Shown: positions 39,586 to 49,182 of the stretch, in pieces
Layout: each line of letters begins with the position of its first letter
Numbering within the stretch: position 1 is the stretch's first letter
Assembly (NCBI RefSeq): GCF_000012125.1
Contig: NC_007429.1
Span: 1 to 64,000 of the forward strand
Source of the DNA: Chlamydia trachomatis A/HAR-13
Lineage (GTDB): Bacteria > Chlamydiota > Chlamydiia > Chlamydiales > Chlamydiaceae
Length of the DNA: 64,000 nt
Reading direction: 5' to 3'
Made by a program: the position numbers and the translations under genes
Notes under the pieces: generated by a model
Databases searched by the model: none
What the model was told of the DNA's origin: nothing
What the model saw: the letters and a program-made list of their open reading frames with translations, nothing else

Positions 39586-40611
39586 TTAGTTTGCGTCGGA
39601 TTCCGTGGTTATAAGAGTTTCTGAAGGAGTTTCTTGTTCACTGGCTTTTTTCTGAGCTAGAAGGAGACAGAGACTAGCTCCTAACATCAGAAAGAACCCT
39701 AAACCTTCTTGGAAAGATGGCATTTCTCGTTTACATAGGTAAGAAAGAATCCATCCAAAGATGGGCTCAAAGATAAGAAGAGCCCCTAAAAGAGCTGTAG
39801 ACAGATGAAGAGAAGCTTTGTTCCAAGCTGCGATAGCTCGCGAAGAGGAAAAAATCCCCATAGCAGAGCAAAGAACGATGAATAGGCATCTTTCGGAAAG
39901 AGGGGTATGAAATAGAAAATTACGAGTGACATGGGTAATACCGAAAGTATCTCCTAAGATAATTAATGGGAGACAGATGATGAGAGAGCTGATCCCTAGC
40001 ATATGGCACCATGTGTCGGGGGAGATTTCAGAATGTTGCTCGAGAAAGTCATGGTTACAGATGATGTATCCAGCCCAAATGCTAGTCGCTGCTGTGACAC
40101 ATCCCAATCCTAAGAGGTAGAGAGGCAGAGAAGAACTGGATTCGGATTGGAATTCGGAGACATTCGACAGAATGATTCCAACTACAATGATGCCACTCAT
40201 ACTTAAAAGAAATGAGTAAGAGAGCATCTTTTTCTTAATATTGGAATAGAAGAGAATGGCAATAGGGGCTAACCCAGCAATGATCACAGTCACTGCAGAT
40301 CCTGAATAACGTACAGCTTGTGCGATACCGAAATAATAGGCTATGTTAATAAGAAAGGCCCACAGGATGCCTTTTTTCCAGAGGAAAAAGGGAACTGTTT
40401 TGAAGATATTAGAACGTTTATACAGAATAGTGATCAGTGAACAGATTCCGAAAACGGAGTAGCGGGTCAGCACAATATCTAGGTCAGCAAAGTTCCCTAG
40501 CATACTAGGGATCACGAAAACCATTCCCCAGTAGAAGCAGGCTAGGAGGCTATAGAAGACTCCCAAAGGTGTATTACGAGAAGAGGACATTGGATGAGGG
40601 GAGGACATCAT
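39586..40611 (-). CDS. EamA/DMT-family transporter (CT034)
   Basis: A 341-residue integral membrane protein with about ten hydrophobic helices in two similar halves, as in the drug/metabolite transporter superfamily (YtfF in older annotation). Motifs include FYWGMVFVIPSMLG early and a Pro-bearing FEPIFGWILSYL in the second half. The substrate cannot be told from sequence. The last residues are hydrophilic. Confidence 0.88.
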   Translation of the reverse strand: MMSSPHPMSSSRNTPLGVFYSLLACFYWGMVFVIPSMLGNFADLDIVLTRYSVFGICSLITILYKRSNIFKTVPFFLWKKGILWAFLINIAYYFGIAQAVRYSGSAVTVIIAGLAPIAILFYSNIKKKMLSYSFLLSMSGIIVVGIILSNVSEFQSESSSSLPLYLLGLGCVTAATSIWAGYIICNHDFLEQHSEISPDTWCHMLGISSLIICLPLIILGDTFGITHVTRNFLFHTPLSERCLFIVLCSAMGIFSSSRAIAAWNKASLHLSTALLGALLIFEPIFGWILSYLCKREMPSFQEGLGFFLMLGASLCLLLAQKKASEQETPSETLITTESDAN

Positions 40612-40752
40612 GCTTAAAAGGCTCTCCAGCTTAAAAATTGCGCTCTAAGAAATTACTAAAATAGAGGACTTACGAGAACGAAAGTCAGATAAAGACAAAA
40701 AGAGTTGGTAAAAAAAAGCCTCTCTTTTTTCTCCTCTTCGTTTGAGGGAGCT

Positions 40753-40863
40753 TTAGCCCGAAAGGACCATTACAGGGCAATTATATTCCCATAAAGATTT
40801 TTCGTAAACAGTACCAAGAAGGGCTATTTGCTGTTTTGAGTAAAGATTTTAAACTATTTTCAT
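40753..40863 (-). pseudogene. Remnant of a universal stress protein (UspA family) gene
   Basis: On the minus strand ATG at 40863 gives MKIV, a typical UspA opening, then a stop. In the same frame the sequence stays open for 31 codons and reads IALLGTVYEKSLWEYNCPVM followed by VLSG and a stop at 40753. This matches the UspA C-terminus, where LGS-V-EKVL-x4-CPVLVV is the family signature. Start and C-terminus in one frame with about 110 codons missing between them point to an internal deletion. Family knowledge plus direct reading; not searched. Confidence 0.6.
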
Positions 40864-40894
40864 AAATGGTTTGAAGTTCCTTATAGAATCAGAG

Positions 40895-40921
40895 TTGATA
40901 AAGCGTTTTTTTTGGTATAAT
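40895..40921 (+). promoter_or_regulatory. Promoter-like sequence for CT035
   Basis: TTGATA (40895-40900) and a perfect TATAAT (40916-40921) are 15 bases apart, slightly short, upstream of the CT035 ATG by 28 bases. It looks like a sigma66 promoter. Confidence 0.5.
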
Positions 40922-40949
40922 GAGAAAAAGCTTTTTGTAAGGCAAAGAG

Positions 40950-41723
40950 ATGAAGCGTATCTTAGTGTATTCGGATAGAGGAGTTTCTCCTTACTATTTG
41001 CGCCATACTGTTCGCTGGTTGAAGCAGGTAGCTGCTCCATTCCAGATGGAGGTATGTCGCGTGAATGGACGTTTCTTGATTCATGAGCCTCTTTGGGAAG
41101 AAACAACCCAGCTTCTTGTAATTCCAGGAGGTGCTGATGTACCTTATCATAATGTGTTGCATGGACTGGGGACAGCGCGTATCGATAACTACGTAAGAGA
41201 GGGAGGCTGTTACCTAGGTATTTGCGCAGGAGCTTATTTTGGTTGCGCGCAGTTTGAATTTCTAGAGCCTACAGGATCTTTATTTGTTGCTAAGCGAGAT
41301 TTAGGTTTTTTCCCGGGAGCTGCTAATGGTCCTGTTTATGAAAGCGCCTTTTCTTATACAAGTTCCTCTGGAGTTTTAGCCGCTCCACTAGTTTTCGCTG
41401 ATTTTCCTGGAGAGAGTTTCTCTCTTTTTAATGGGGGATGCTGTTTCGAAAATGCGGAACATTTCCCCGAAATATGCATCGAGGCGCGCTATAATAATCT
41501 TCTTGGAAAACCTGCAGCTATTGTCTCCAGACGCCTCGATAAGGGGCTAGTCGTGCTTTCTGGTCCTCATATAGAGTACCTCCCAGAGTTTTGCTCCTTG
41601 CAAGAAGATAATGTTATTCAGGCGAGAGAGCAAATTGCAGCGCATTCTTCGAGTCTAGAGGAGTACAAGCAGTTCTTAATCCATCGCCTATTGAGTAATG
41701 TCGTCGAGCACGTTTTGTATTAA
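40950..41723 (+). CDS. Stand-alone BPL_N/class I amidotransferase-like protein (CT035)
   Basis: Usually annotated as biotin-protein ligase, but the 257 residues cover only the BPL_N domain: a glutamine-amidotransferase-like fold with [13 protein letters not shown] and a candidate nucleophile Cys92 in [11 protein letters not shown]. The GRGRxG-type biotin ligase catalytic domain is absent. It could be a hydrolase or a regulator; function is open. Its last 36 bases overlap the 3' end of the Inc gene CT036 on the other strand. Confidence 0.83.
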
Positions 41724-42899
41724 AATGCTCTCACCTCTTTGAGGATGTGCTTCCTCAGCATCAAATAAGAACGGTTGCACTTGTCCTAGTAGACCCAATT
41801 TATCTTCCTCTTCTAATCCAGAAATAATAATGGTGGTTAGTGCTGTCTCGCTAACAGGTCGTACAGGAGATAGGATACGCATATTCGATACATTACCGGG
41901 AAGCGTGTAGTGTTGCTTTTTCATGAATAGAGTAAAGAAATCTTCATAATCCAACGGGAATATGGGAGCGAGTTTCTTAGTTCTCCAATCCGCAACTTTT
42001 GTATAACGCAACTGTTCTAAAGCGCAGAATAGTGCTAGCAACTCTAGAGTGCGTGCTTTTGGTGTGTGCAGAGGAGTTTTGAGGGGTTCTAGCAATAAAA
42101 TCTCATTAGATAGGTTGTGTTCTATGATCTGTGCATAATGACTAAAGAGTTTTTTAAAGAGCTCTTCTTGTTGCAGCTGCTTGCTTTCCTGAATAGAAAT
42201 GAAGAAGGTTTCATTTCCTGTATCATAATGTTGTTGTAGAACTCCTTCTTTGGCTTCGCGCATAACAGGATTGCCGGAAGGTAATTGGTGTGCATAACCC
42301 ACTCGACAGGTGAGAGCATTGGACTTGATGAGATGGGTATGTAGCGTTTCAAAATCCAGAGTGGATAGTGTGAGGGAGAAAGGCAAACTGGAGTGCGATA
42401 GGATAATGGTTCGAGGTTGCCCTGAATCCGAAGGGATGATTTGTGGTGTCCAGTCTGTAAAAGCTGCAGAAAGAAGCTTTTCTGGGTGATCAAAGAAAAA
42501 CTTTTTATATTTAGGAGAGGCACCCTTGAAACATTCTTTTAAGCCAGGATTGGGGTATAGGCTTGAAATGCTTTTGGATTCCGTTTTTAGAAAATCAATG
42601 AGAGAAGATGAGAGAGAGGGGATGGATTTTACATACGACATCAGATGTTGAATTCCGTAAGGGATGAGCTTCTGACACCCAAAAAAACTAACCACGGAAA
42701 CAAGCAGAGCAAAGCAAAGTCCGGAGGCTATGAAAGCCGGCGGGCCAGCAAAAAGGAATCCACACGATGCGATGAATCCTATAATTAAGGAAAATAACAC
42801 AGAAAAAATCACAAAAGCTTTGGTTGTTATCTTTTCAGCAACCAAAGAGAGAACTTGTTTAAAAGAAGTCTGTAGGGTGTGACATTCTATTGGGAACAT
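41688..42899 (-). CDS. Predicted inclusion membrane protein (CT036)
   Basis: A 403-residue predicted Inc. A bilobed hydrophobic domain near the N-terminus (about 28-49 and 53-76, split by a short turn) is followed by a long soluble C-terminal part of about 320 residues, larger than in most Incs, with no motif I recognise. No signal peptide. Its 3' end overlaps CT035. A short ORF (CT037) lies six bases upstream in the same direction. Confidence 0.8.
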
Positions 42900-42905
42900 A
42901 GATGG

Positions 42906-43265
42906 TTAATCCTCTCTAAGAGTGCAATGCAACGCACTTTTCATAGGGACTTTTCGTATTTCTGAGGCCTCAATGATGCCAAAATTGAGGAGTTTAGAAA
43001 AGTCGCCTCGGACAGTATACTCCCTTGGAGCTTTTTTAGTATTTGGGCTTTCCTGTATTACGAGAGTGGTCGATAGAATTTTTTTTAATTTTAGCTGAAT
43101 TAGAACGCTATTTCGCGGTGCAGTTGGTCTACCACCAAGAGTTGCAAACCAATTGAGGGTGAACGGGAAAAATGAATAAAAAAGGACGAGAGAGAGACAG
43201 GGACTATCTTGAACTCCATTTAGCAGAAAAAAAGGTATTTTCAAAACAAAAAAAGACTCCATCAC
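42906..43265 (-). CDS. Doubtful hypothetical protein (CT037)
   Basis: A 119-codon ORF directly upstream of CT036. The first part is hydrophobic and low in coding character; the second half (YTVRGDFSKLLNFGIIEASE) looks more protein-like. I recall an annotated gene here. There is no clear ribosome-binding site. It may be real, a decayed gene, or the CT036 leader. Confidence 0.35.
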   Translation of the reverse strand: MMESFFVLKIPFFLLNGVQDSPCLSLVLFYSFFPFTLNWFATLGGRPTAPRNSVLIQLKLKKILSTTLVIQESPNTKKAPREYTVRGDFSKLLNFGIIEASEIRKVPMKSALHCTLRED

Positions 43266-43325
43266 CTTAACGATGATAAGAAGAAACTACGGATAATGTT
43301 TGGGATCTATAAGAGAAAAAAAAGA

Positions 43326-43397
43326 CTCCGGAGGATGGGTTCGAACCAACGACCAATGGATTAACAGTCCACTGCTCTACCGCTGAGCTACTCCGGA
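43326..43397 (-). tRNA. tRNA-Asn (GTT)
   Basis: A 72-base cloverleaf on the minus strand: acceptor TCCGGAG/CTCCGGA, D-arm GCTCAGCGGTAGAGC, anticodon loop CTGTTAA (anticodon GTT), T-loop TTCGAAC, discriminator G. The 3' CCA is not encoded. The T-stem as read (GTTGG with CCATC) has one T-T mismatch. Aspartyl-tRNA(Asn) formed on this tRNA would be a substrate of the GatCAB complex in this window. Confidence 0.95.
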
Positions 43398-43460
43398 ACA
43401 GTTCAAGCTACATTCTGCATGAGAAGGTAATAAAAAGTCAAGCAATTGCGAACAAGGTTT

Positions 43461-43811
43461 TTATTTTCGATGATTTCTTTTCGTTTTTTGAGAGTTCTGG
43501 AAGCAGATTTTTTCATAACCTTTAGGCACCAAACCTAGTTTATGAATAAGTGCTAGCTCAATAACTTTCGGATCATCCCAAGAAGCTAGATGGGTGCTCA
43601 ACTCTTGCTGTTTCTCGAGAGCTTCTTTTAAATGGGATTTTAAATGAAACATGCGCTGCTGTAATCGCAGCTCTTGTGTACATAGTTGGGAGATGGCTCT
43701 GTCATAGACAAAACCACCTCCAAGAAGACAAAGAATAAGCCACCAAGAACGAATGACACATTCTTCCATATACCTGAACCAAGAAGTCTGTTTCTTACTT
43801 GCCATACTCAT
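43461..43811 (-). CDS. Small bitopic protein, FtsB/DivIC-like (CT038)
   Basis: A 116-residue protein with the layout of septum proteins FtsB, FtsL and DivIC: short basic N-terminus, one transmembrane helix (about 20-36), a coiled-coil-like stretch (about 40-75) and a terminal motif. That motif, DDPKVIELALIHKLGLVPKG (79-98), fits the FtsB/DivIC pattern D-x-IE-x-AR-x-LG-V-x-x-GE. Function is inferred, not shown. It sits 15 bases downstream of dcd and is probably cotranscribed. Confidence 0.68.
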   Translation of the reverse strand: MSMASKKQTSWFRYMEECVIRSWWLILCLLGGGFVYDRAISQLCTQELRLQQRMFHLKSHLKEALEKQQELSTHLASWDDPKVIELALIHKLGLVPKGYEKICFQNSQKTKRNHRK

Positions 43812-43826
43812 CCAGGAAACATAGGG

Positions 43827-44399
43827 TTAAACAAACGGAATAGTAATCCCTTGTTGTTTTTGATATTTCCCTTGGCGTTCTGCATAAGATACATCACAAG
43901 TAGCATCTCCTTCAAAGAAGAGCACTTGCGCGATCCCTTCATTAGCATAGACTTTCGCTGGAAGTGGAGTAGTATTGGAAATCTCGATAGTTACGTATCC
44001 TTCCCACTCAGGTTCAAAAGGAGTGACATTCACAATCAATCCACAACGTGCGTAGGTTGACTTCCCAATACACACAGTAAGGACATTACGAGGGATACGA
44101 AAATATTCCACGCTGCGAGCTAAAGCAAAGGAGTTAGGAGGAATAATACAAACATCATCCACGATGGAAATCAGCGCATCTTCTGTAAAACATTTCGGAT
44201 CGACAAGTGAATTGTACACATTGGTGAAGACTTTGAATTCTCTCGATATGCGTAGATCATACCCATAACTTGACAAGCCGTAGCTAATGAGTTTTTCTCC
44301 AGTCTCTGGATGCAGTTTCACTTGACTGTCTGCAAAAGGCTCTATCATACCTTCTTCGATTGCCATTTTGCGAATCCAGTTATCTTCCTTAATCCCCAT
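43827..44399 (-). CDS. dcd: dCTP deaminase
   Basis: Deaminates dCTP to dUTP for dTTP synthesis. The 190-residue enzyme shows [26 protein letters not shown] and [21 protein letters not shown] with the catalytic Glu in [11 protein letters not shown]. Length is normal. The gene precedes CT038 in the same direction. Confidence 0.96.
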   Translation of the reverse strand: MGIKEDNWIRKMAIEEGMIEPFADSQVKLHPETGEKLISYGLSSYGYDLRISREFKVFTNVYNSLVDPKCFTEDALISIVDDVCIIPPNSFALARSVEYFRIPRNVLTVCIGKSTYARCGLIVNVTPFEPEWEGYVTIEISNTTPLPAKVYANEGIAQVLFFEGDATCDVSYAERQGKYQKQQGITIPFV

Positions 44400-44680
44400 A
44401 AATTCTCTCGACTGTTTGTTATCTATATTTCTAGGAAAAGACTTTAGTTAGAAAAAAAAGAGATAAAACTCTCAACACTACAGCATGTGCAATTGTATGA
44501 AAAGACGCAACTTTTTAATGCCTTTGTGCAGAGGTTTTTTTCTTTAAATAGTCTTTTATATAGAGAAAAAGAAGGATTAGAGATAGGGGAATCCCTCTTG
44601 ACTTCAGCCGCTGGAGGATGTCAAAATACGATTTCTTGATTTGGATTAGCGAATAAATAACTACTATTGCGAATACTTAT

Positions 44681-45685
44681 ATGACTCATAAAATTTCTGT
44701 TTTACATCAGGATAAAAAGTTTGATTTTTCTTTAAGGCCAAAGAAACTAACAGAGTTTTGTGGGCAAAAACAATTGAAAGAACGATTGGATTTATTTCTT
44801 CGAGCTGCTGTCCAGCGGAATGAAGTCCCCGGACATTGTTTATTTTATGGTCCCCCAGGTTTGGGTAAGACTTCGCTAGCACATATTATGGCTAACACGA
44901 TAGGAAAAGGCTTGGTAATTGCTTCCGGGCCGCAGTTGTTAAAGCCTTCCGATCTCATAGGACTATTGACCGGTCTACAAGAGGGAGATATTTTTTTCAT
45001 TGATGAAATCCATCGCATGGGGAAAGCTGCTGAAGAGTATCTCTATCCTGCCATGGAAGATTTTAAAGTAGATATTACCTTGGATTCAGGTCCCGGAGCT
45101 CGCTCAGTGCGTCTCGATTTAGCTCCATTTACTTTGGTAGGTGCGACCACTCGCGCTGGAATGTTAAGCGAGCCTTTGCGTACGCGTTTTGCTTTTACTG
45201 GGCGTGTAGATTACTATACTGATGAAGATCTTGTTTCCATTCTTTCTCGTTCCTCTCAGTTGCTCTCCATAGAAGCCAATCAGGAAACTCTATTAGAGAT
45301 TGCTAGAAGGGCTCGAGGGACACCACGTTTGGCTAATAATTTACTTCGATGGGTGCGTGATTTTGCTCAAATGCGAGAGGGAAATTGTATTAATAGCGCC
45401 GTAGCAGAAAAAGCTTTAGCTATGTTATTAATAGATAACTTAGGGTTAAACGAGATTGACATTAAGCTTCTCTCCGTGATGATTGATTTTTATCAAGGAG
45501 GCCCCGTTGGAATGAAAACGCTCGCAATGGCGGTAGGGGAGGATGTCAGAACTCTGGAAGATATGTACGAGCCCTTTTTGATTTTGAAGGGTTTGGTTCA
45601 GCGAACCGCAAGAGGACGGGTTGCAACCCCTTTGGCATATGAACATCTTAACAGGAACCCTAAGGACAGGTGGGGAGAAGAATAA
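44681..45685 (+). CDS. ruvB: Holliday junction branch-migration helicase RuvB
   Basis: Hexameric AAA+ motor of the RuvAB complex. The 334-residue protein has [12 protein letters not shown], Walker [13 protein letters not shown], Walker B FIDEIHRM and a C-terminal winged-helix domain. One base separates its stop from the GTG start of the SpoIID-type gene. Confidence 0.97.
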   Translation: MTHKISVLHQDKKFDFSLRPKKLTEFCGQKQLKERLDLFLRAAVQRNEVPGHCLFYGPPGLGKTSLAHIMANTIGKGLVIASGPQLLKPSDLIGLLTGLQEGDIFFIDEIHRMGKAAEEYLYPAMEDFKVDITLDSGPGARSVRLDLAPFTLVGATTRAGMLSEPLRTRFAFTGRVDYYTDEDLVSILSRSSQLLSIEANQETLLEIARRARGTPRLANNLLRWVRDFAQMREGNCINSAVAEKALAMLLIDNLGLNEIDIKLLSVMIDFYQGGPVGMKTLAMAVGEDVRTLEDMYEPFLILKGLVQRTARGRVATPLAYEHLNRNPKDRWGEE

Positions 45686-45686
45686 A

Positions 45687-46499
45687 GTGAAAAAATTAAA
45701 TCTACTCGTACTGCTAGGAGTTTTTTGTGGTGTAAGCGGTGTTGGAGATGCAGATGTTAAAGTATCCGATGCCCTATCGCAATCTATTCTTGTCGAACCA
45801 AAAATCCGAGTTCTTTTGCTCAGTGAAAGTACTACAGCTTTGATTGAGGCTAAGGGAGCTTTTTCAGTATTCGGAGATGGTGAGCTTTTACGGGTTTCTT
45901 CTCAAGGACAACGTTGTGCGGCGCATGCTTTGTATGGAGGCATTCGTTGGGGAGAGAATTATCCCAACGTTGAGTGTCTAAAAATCGAACCTCTTGATGG
46001 AGCAGCCTCGCTGTTTGTTGATGGTATTCAATACAAGGGTGCTATCTATATTCATAGAACGGATCGCAGCTGTTTGTTCATAGTGAACGAGCTCGCGGTA
46101 GAAGACTATCTAAAGTCCACTCTTTCCGTAAAATATTTGAAGGAATTAGATAAGGAAGCTTTGTCAGCTTGTGTGATTTTAGAGAGAACGGCTCTTTATG
46201 AGCGTCTTCTTGCTGGAAATTCTCATAGCTTCTGGCATGTCAATGCTCAAGAGGATCGTTATGGAGGATTTGGTGTTACGTCGCAGTTTTATGGTGTAGA
46301 GGAGGCTGTAGACTGGACCTCTCGATTGGTTCTCGATAATCCGGAAGGGCTAGTGTTTAATGCAGACTATCTATTGCGAGCAAATGTAGACCGCTTAGCT
46401 ATAGAAGGCTACAATGCTCGGCAGATTTTAGAAAAATTCTATAAAGATGCAGATCTCGTAGTGATTGAGTCTTGGGAAGATGATTGTAAAGGTGCTTAG
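45687..46499 (+). CDS. SpoIID-domain protein, septal peptidoglycan candidate (CT041)
   Basis: A 270-residue exported protein: signal peptide ([18 protein letters not shown]) then a SpoIID/LytB domain, recognised by [20 protein letters not shown] with [10 protein letters not shown], the NELPLEDYLKGVV-type signature. SpoIID proteins cut or bind denuded peptidoglycan strands. In Chlamydiales, which keep only a ring of peptidoglycan at the division plane, a SpoIID-like role there is plausible. I chose GTG 45687 after a GGGGAGAAG site; the longer in-frame start inside ruvB lacks a signal-peptide start. Confidence 0.82.
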   Translation: MKKLNLLVLLGVFCGVSGVGDADVKVSDALSQSILVEPKIRVLLLSESTTALIEAKGAFSVFGDGELLRVSSQGQRCAAHALYGGIRWGENYPNVECLKIEPLDGAASLFVDGIQYKGAIYIHRTDRSCLFIVNELAVEDYLKSTLSVKYLKELDKEALSACVILERTALYERLLAGNSHSFWHVNAQEDRYGGFGVTSQFYGVEEAVDWTSRLVLDNPEGLVFNADYLLRANVDRLAIEGYNARQILEKFYKDADLVVIESWEDDCKGA

Positions 46500-46525
46500 A
46501 GGCATATCCCAAGAAGCTTGGTAGC

Positions 46526-46562
46526 AAAAAGACCCATCTCTAATGAGCTGGGTCTTTTTTTT
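46526..46562. terminator. Bidirectional terminator between CT041 and glgX
   Basis: AAAAAGACCCA (46526-46536) pairs with TGGGTCTTTTT (46549-46559), followed by more T. It lies between convergent genes. Confidence 0.9.
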
Positions 46563-48561
46563 ATCTAGATTCCAAGGAGGTTTTTCTTCTGCTGATGGCT
46601 ACCAAAGAGCTATAAGGTTCAAGAGAGAGTTTGGGAGATAATATCTGAGAAAAGAATCCTGTTGTGCTATCTACAATTTTTTCATAGGCCAAATGTTCTT
46701 TTCTAGGTTTAGGTAAAGAGATCTCAATACGTTCATTCCCACTATAAAACGCTACGAATAAACTGTAGTTCAGGTGTTTCAACTCAAAAGCTAGATAATG
46801 ATCGGCTCCCCACTCTCTGGGAGAACCTTTTGTATTTAGCCAGACAATCGTATCTTCTGATAAGAAAGAGGTATTGAATAATTCGGTATAAGCTTTGCGC
46901 AGAGCAATGACTTGGCATAAGAAAGAAAACAGTTCTTTCCTTTCAGCTAATCGATCCCAAAGAAAGTAATTGATCTTTGTGTCTAAGCACCAGTGATTAT
47001 TATTTCCATAAGCTGTGTGCCCATATTCATCTCCGGATTGTATCATGGGAATTCCTTGAGATAAAAAGAGAGCAAGAAAGAAGTTTTTCATTTGGCGTTC
47101 ACGTAGAGCGCAAATGGTGGGATCTGTCGTTTCTCCTTCGCAGCCAAAGTTATAGCTGTAGTTTGCTGAAGTCCCATCACGATTGTATTCACCATTCTCT
47201 TCATTGTGCTTATCGTTATAGGCAACAGTATCGTAGAGTGTGAAGCCATCATGAGAGCAGATATAGTTAATCGAGTTCGTAGGTTTCCCATTGGGATAGA
47301 TGTCATGAGATCCAGATATTCGTGAAGCAAAGGAACTTACTTGATGAGCATCTCCATTCAGGAAGGCTTTTACATGGTCACGGTAGCATCCATTCCACTC
47401 GCTCCATCGGGTTGATATAGAGGGGAAGTGTCCAAGCTGATACAAACCTCCAGCGTCCCAAGGTTCAGCGATCAGTTTAGTTTCTGATAAAATGGAATCA
47501 GAGGATATAGCTTGCAAAATGGGGGTTAAAGGGAGAGGGACTCCTTGTGGATCTCTAGAGAAGACTGAGGCTAAATCAAAACGAAATCCATCTACGTGCA
47601 TTTCCTGTACCCAGTACCGCAAAGCATCAAGAATCCATTTCAGAGTAGTAGGGGTGTTGGTATTGACTGTATTACCACACCCGGAGAAATTCATGAGATC
47701 CCCATGATCATTGACCATATAATAGGATTCTAGATCTATCCAGGGAAGAGGGCAGCTTGTGCCTTCAAAGCCTGTATGATTGAAAACGACATCGAGAATG
47801 ACTTCGATTCCCGCACGGTGTAACGCTTTGACAAGAGTCTTGAACTCTCGGGCCGGAGCGCAAGGGTCTGCCCCATAAGTATAACGGCGAGAGGGGCAGA
47901 AAAAATTCACCGAAGAATACCCCCAATAGTTACATAGGTGGGGGAAGTCCTGATTTTTAAATGGATGGACGGTTTCATCGAATTCGAAAATAGGAAGGAG
48001 TTCAACTGCATGAACGCCTAGTTGTTTGAGGTGGTCTATTTTTTCGATAATACCAAGGAAAGTTCCAGGATGGGAAACCTGGGAAGACGGATCTCGGGTG
48101 AATGACCGAACATGCATTTCATAAATGAAGTAATTTTCTTTTGGAAGGTGCAAAGGAGTGTCGCCTTCCCAGTCAAAATCCTCATGTTTCAGGTAACTAA
48201 ATGCGTAATCCTTTTCTTGTTTAGGGGATCCAAATAGTTGAGGGGAGTAGATATTCTTAGAATAAGGGTCTGCGATGTAAGAATCTGTAGCAAACTTTTG
48301 AGAGCTCAAGTCTGTACCACGTAGTTTATAAGCATACGACCATTCACTAGAAATGCCTGCAATTTCGATATGCCAGATGGCTCCAGTCCTGTGGTCGGTA
48401 GAAGATAGAGGAATTTCATGAATTTCAGAAAGAGGGTCTAATAGTACAAGAGTAACCTGCTGGGCTTGTGAAGAAAATAGAGAAAAACGGTAGCGATCAG
48501 CGGAGAGCTTTTTGGCTCCTAGAGGTAAAGGGATAGTGGAACGAACAGACAAAGATTCCAT
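46561..48561 (-). CDS. glgX: Glycogen debranching enzyme GlgX
   Basis: Isoamylase-type enzyme that removes alpha-1,6 branches in glycogen breakdown; Chlamydia stores glycogen in the inclusion. The 666-residue GH13 protein shows the N-terminal CBM48-like part and catalytic blocks VILDVVFNHT, DGFRFDLASV (nucleophile Asp), IAEPWD (acid/base Glu) and NYICSHDGFTL. I chose ATG 48561 (MESLSVRST) rather than the open frame's extra 24 hydrophobic residues upstream, which overlap the slc1 terminator. Confidence 0.94.
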   Translation of the reverse strand: MESLSVRSTIPLPLGAKKLSADRYRFSLFSSQAQQVTLVLLDPLSEIHEIPLSSTDHRTGAIWHIEIAGISSEWSYAYKLRGTDLSSQKFATDSYIADPYSKNIYSPQLFGSPKQEKDYAFSYLKHEDFDWEGDTPLHLPKENYFIYEMHVRSFTRDPSSQVSHPGTFLGIIEKIDHLKQLGVHAVELLPIFEFDETVHPFKNQDFPHLCNYWGYSSVNFFCPSRRYTYGADPCAPAREFKTLVKALHRAGIEVILDVVFNHTGFEGTSCPLPWIDLESYYMVNDHGDLMNFSGCGNTVNTNTPTTLKWILDALRYWVQEMHVDGFRFDLASVFSRDPQGVPLPLTPILQAISSDSILSETKLIAEPWDAGGLYQLGHFPSISTRWSEWNGCYRDHVKAFLNGDAHQVSSFASRISGSHDIYPNGKPTNSINYICSHDGFTLYDTVAYNDKHNEENGEYNRDGTSANYSYNFGCEGETTDPTICALRERQMKNFFLALFLSQGIPMIQSGDEYGHTAYGNNNHWCLDTKINYFLWDRLAERKELFSFLCQVIALRKAYTELFNTSFLSEDTIVWLNTKGSPREWGADHYLAFELKHLNYSLFVAFYSGNERIEISLPKPRKEHLAYEKIVDSTTGFFSQILSPKLSLEPYSSLVAISRRKTSLESR

Positions 48562-48629
48562 AAAAACTAGAACAAGTAAGTTTAATAAAAATCTAACCGA
48601 AGAAATGAAGAGAAGAGAGGGGCTTAAAC

Positions 48630-48660
48630 ACAAAAGGAAGAGAGACCCTCTTCCTTTTGT
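48630..48660 (-). terminator. Hairpin terminator downstream of slc1
   Basis: A 13-bp perfect inverted repeat (48630-48642 with 48648-48660, loop five bases) just after the slc1 stop. On the minus strand it is followed by GTTTAAG, so the T run is weak. Confidence 0.65.
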
Positions 48661-48678
48661 TGTATGATAGCAAAACTT

Positions 48679-49182
48679 TTATGCACGGATTCCTGCTGGA
48701 GGAGGTTGAATTCCTCCGCCACCCCCTTGAGGCATTTGTGGCATGGTATCAACAGTGGGTTCTCGTCCAGCGCTGATATCAGAACAAACAGTTCGCCATT
48801 TCACAACGGTTTCAATAAAAAGCTGTGCAAAAGCTTTGAGTAGGTTGGTCTCTGCATACTTCATGTCTAACACGCAGTGCATTAAGATCAACTGTTCCTT
48901 AGTAGCGACTCCTACCCCTCCACCAGCCATTTGGCCTCCGAGCATAGAGCCTTCTAACAACTTCTCATATAGAGCTAACTTTCTTTGCGGATTGTCTGGC
49001 AGTCCGTCAAGAAGAGGTGCGTAAACATAAAGGCGATCAGAGTGTTCTTCGTAGGTCAGGTGAAGAGAAAACTCCCCATCAACAAACAAAATGCACGTAT
49101 TATTCTGATCGAAGGCCACGTCGGGGAGTTTAAGCTCTTTAGCAAAATTTTTTAGATTTTCCTCAGCATTCTGCCTGGACAT
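48679..49182 (-). CDS. slc1: Slc1, SycE-like type III secretion chaperone (CT043)
   Basis: Class I chaperone for early effectors. Slc1 is known to bind Tarp and TepP, and to be abundant in elementary bodies. The 167-residue protein has the acidic alpha/beta CesT/SycE layout (CILFVDGEFSLHLTYEE, then GGQMAGGGVGVATKEQLIL) and a Gly/Pro-rich C-terminal tail (GGGGGIQPPPAGIRA). The ATG follows AAGGAG. TepP, its client, begins at base 1 of this window. Confidence 0.92.
   Translation of the reverse strand: MSRQNAEENLKNFAKELKLPDVAFDQNNTCILFVDGEFSLHLTYEEHSDRLYVYAPLLDGLPDNPQRKLALYEKLLEGSMLGGQMAGGGVGVATKEQLILMHCVLDMKYAETNLLKAFAQLFIETVVKWRTVCSDISAGREPTVDTMPQMPQGGGGGIQPPPAGIRA

Larger units (their letters stand above)
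40612..40949. other. Intergenic region with a UspA remnant and the CT035 promoter
   Basis: A 338-base divergent gap. It contains an interrupted UspA-like fragment on the minus strand (40753-40863) and a promoter-like sequence for CT035 (40895-40921), both listed separately. Nothing else is recognisable. Confidence 0.6.

Noticed and set aside
46977..47243. Open frame antisense to glgX
   Set aside because: It is a shadow of the conserved GlgX catalytic region.
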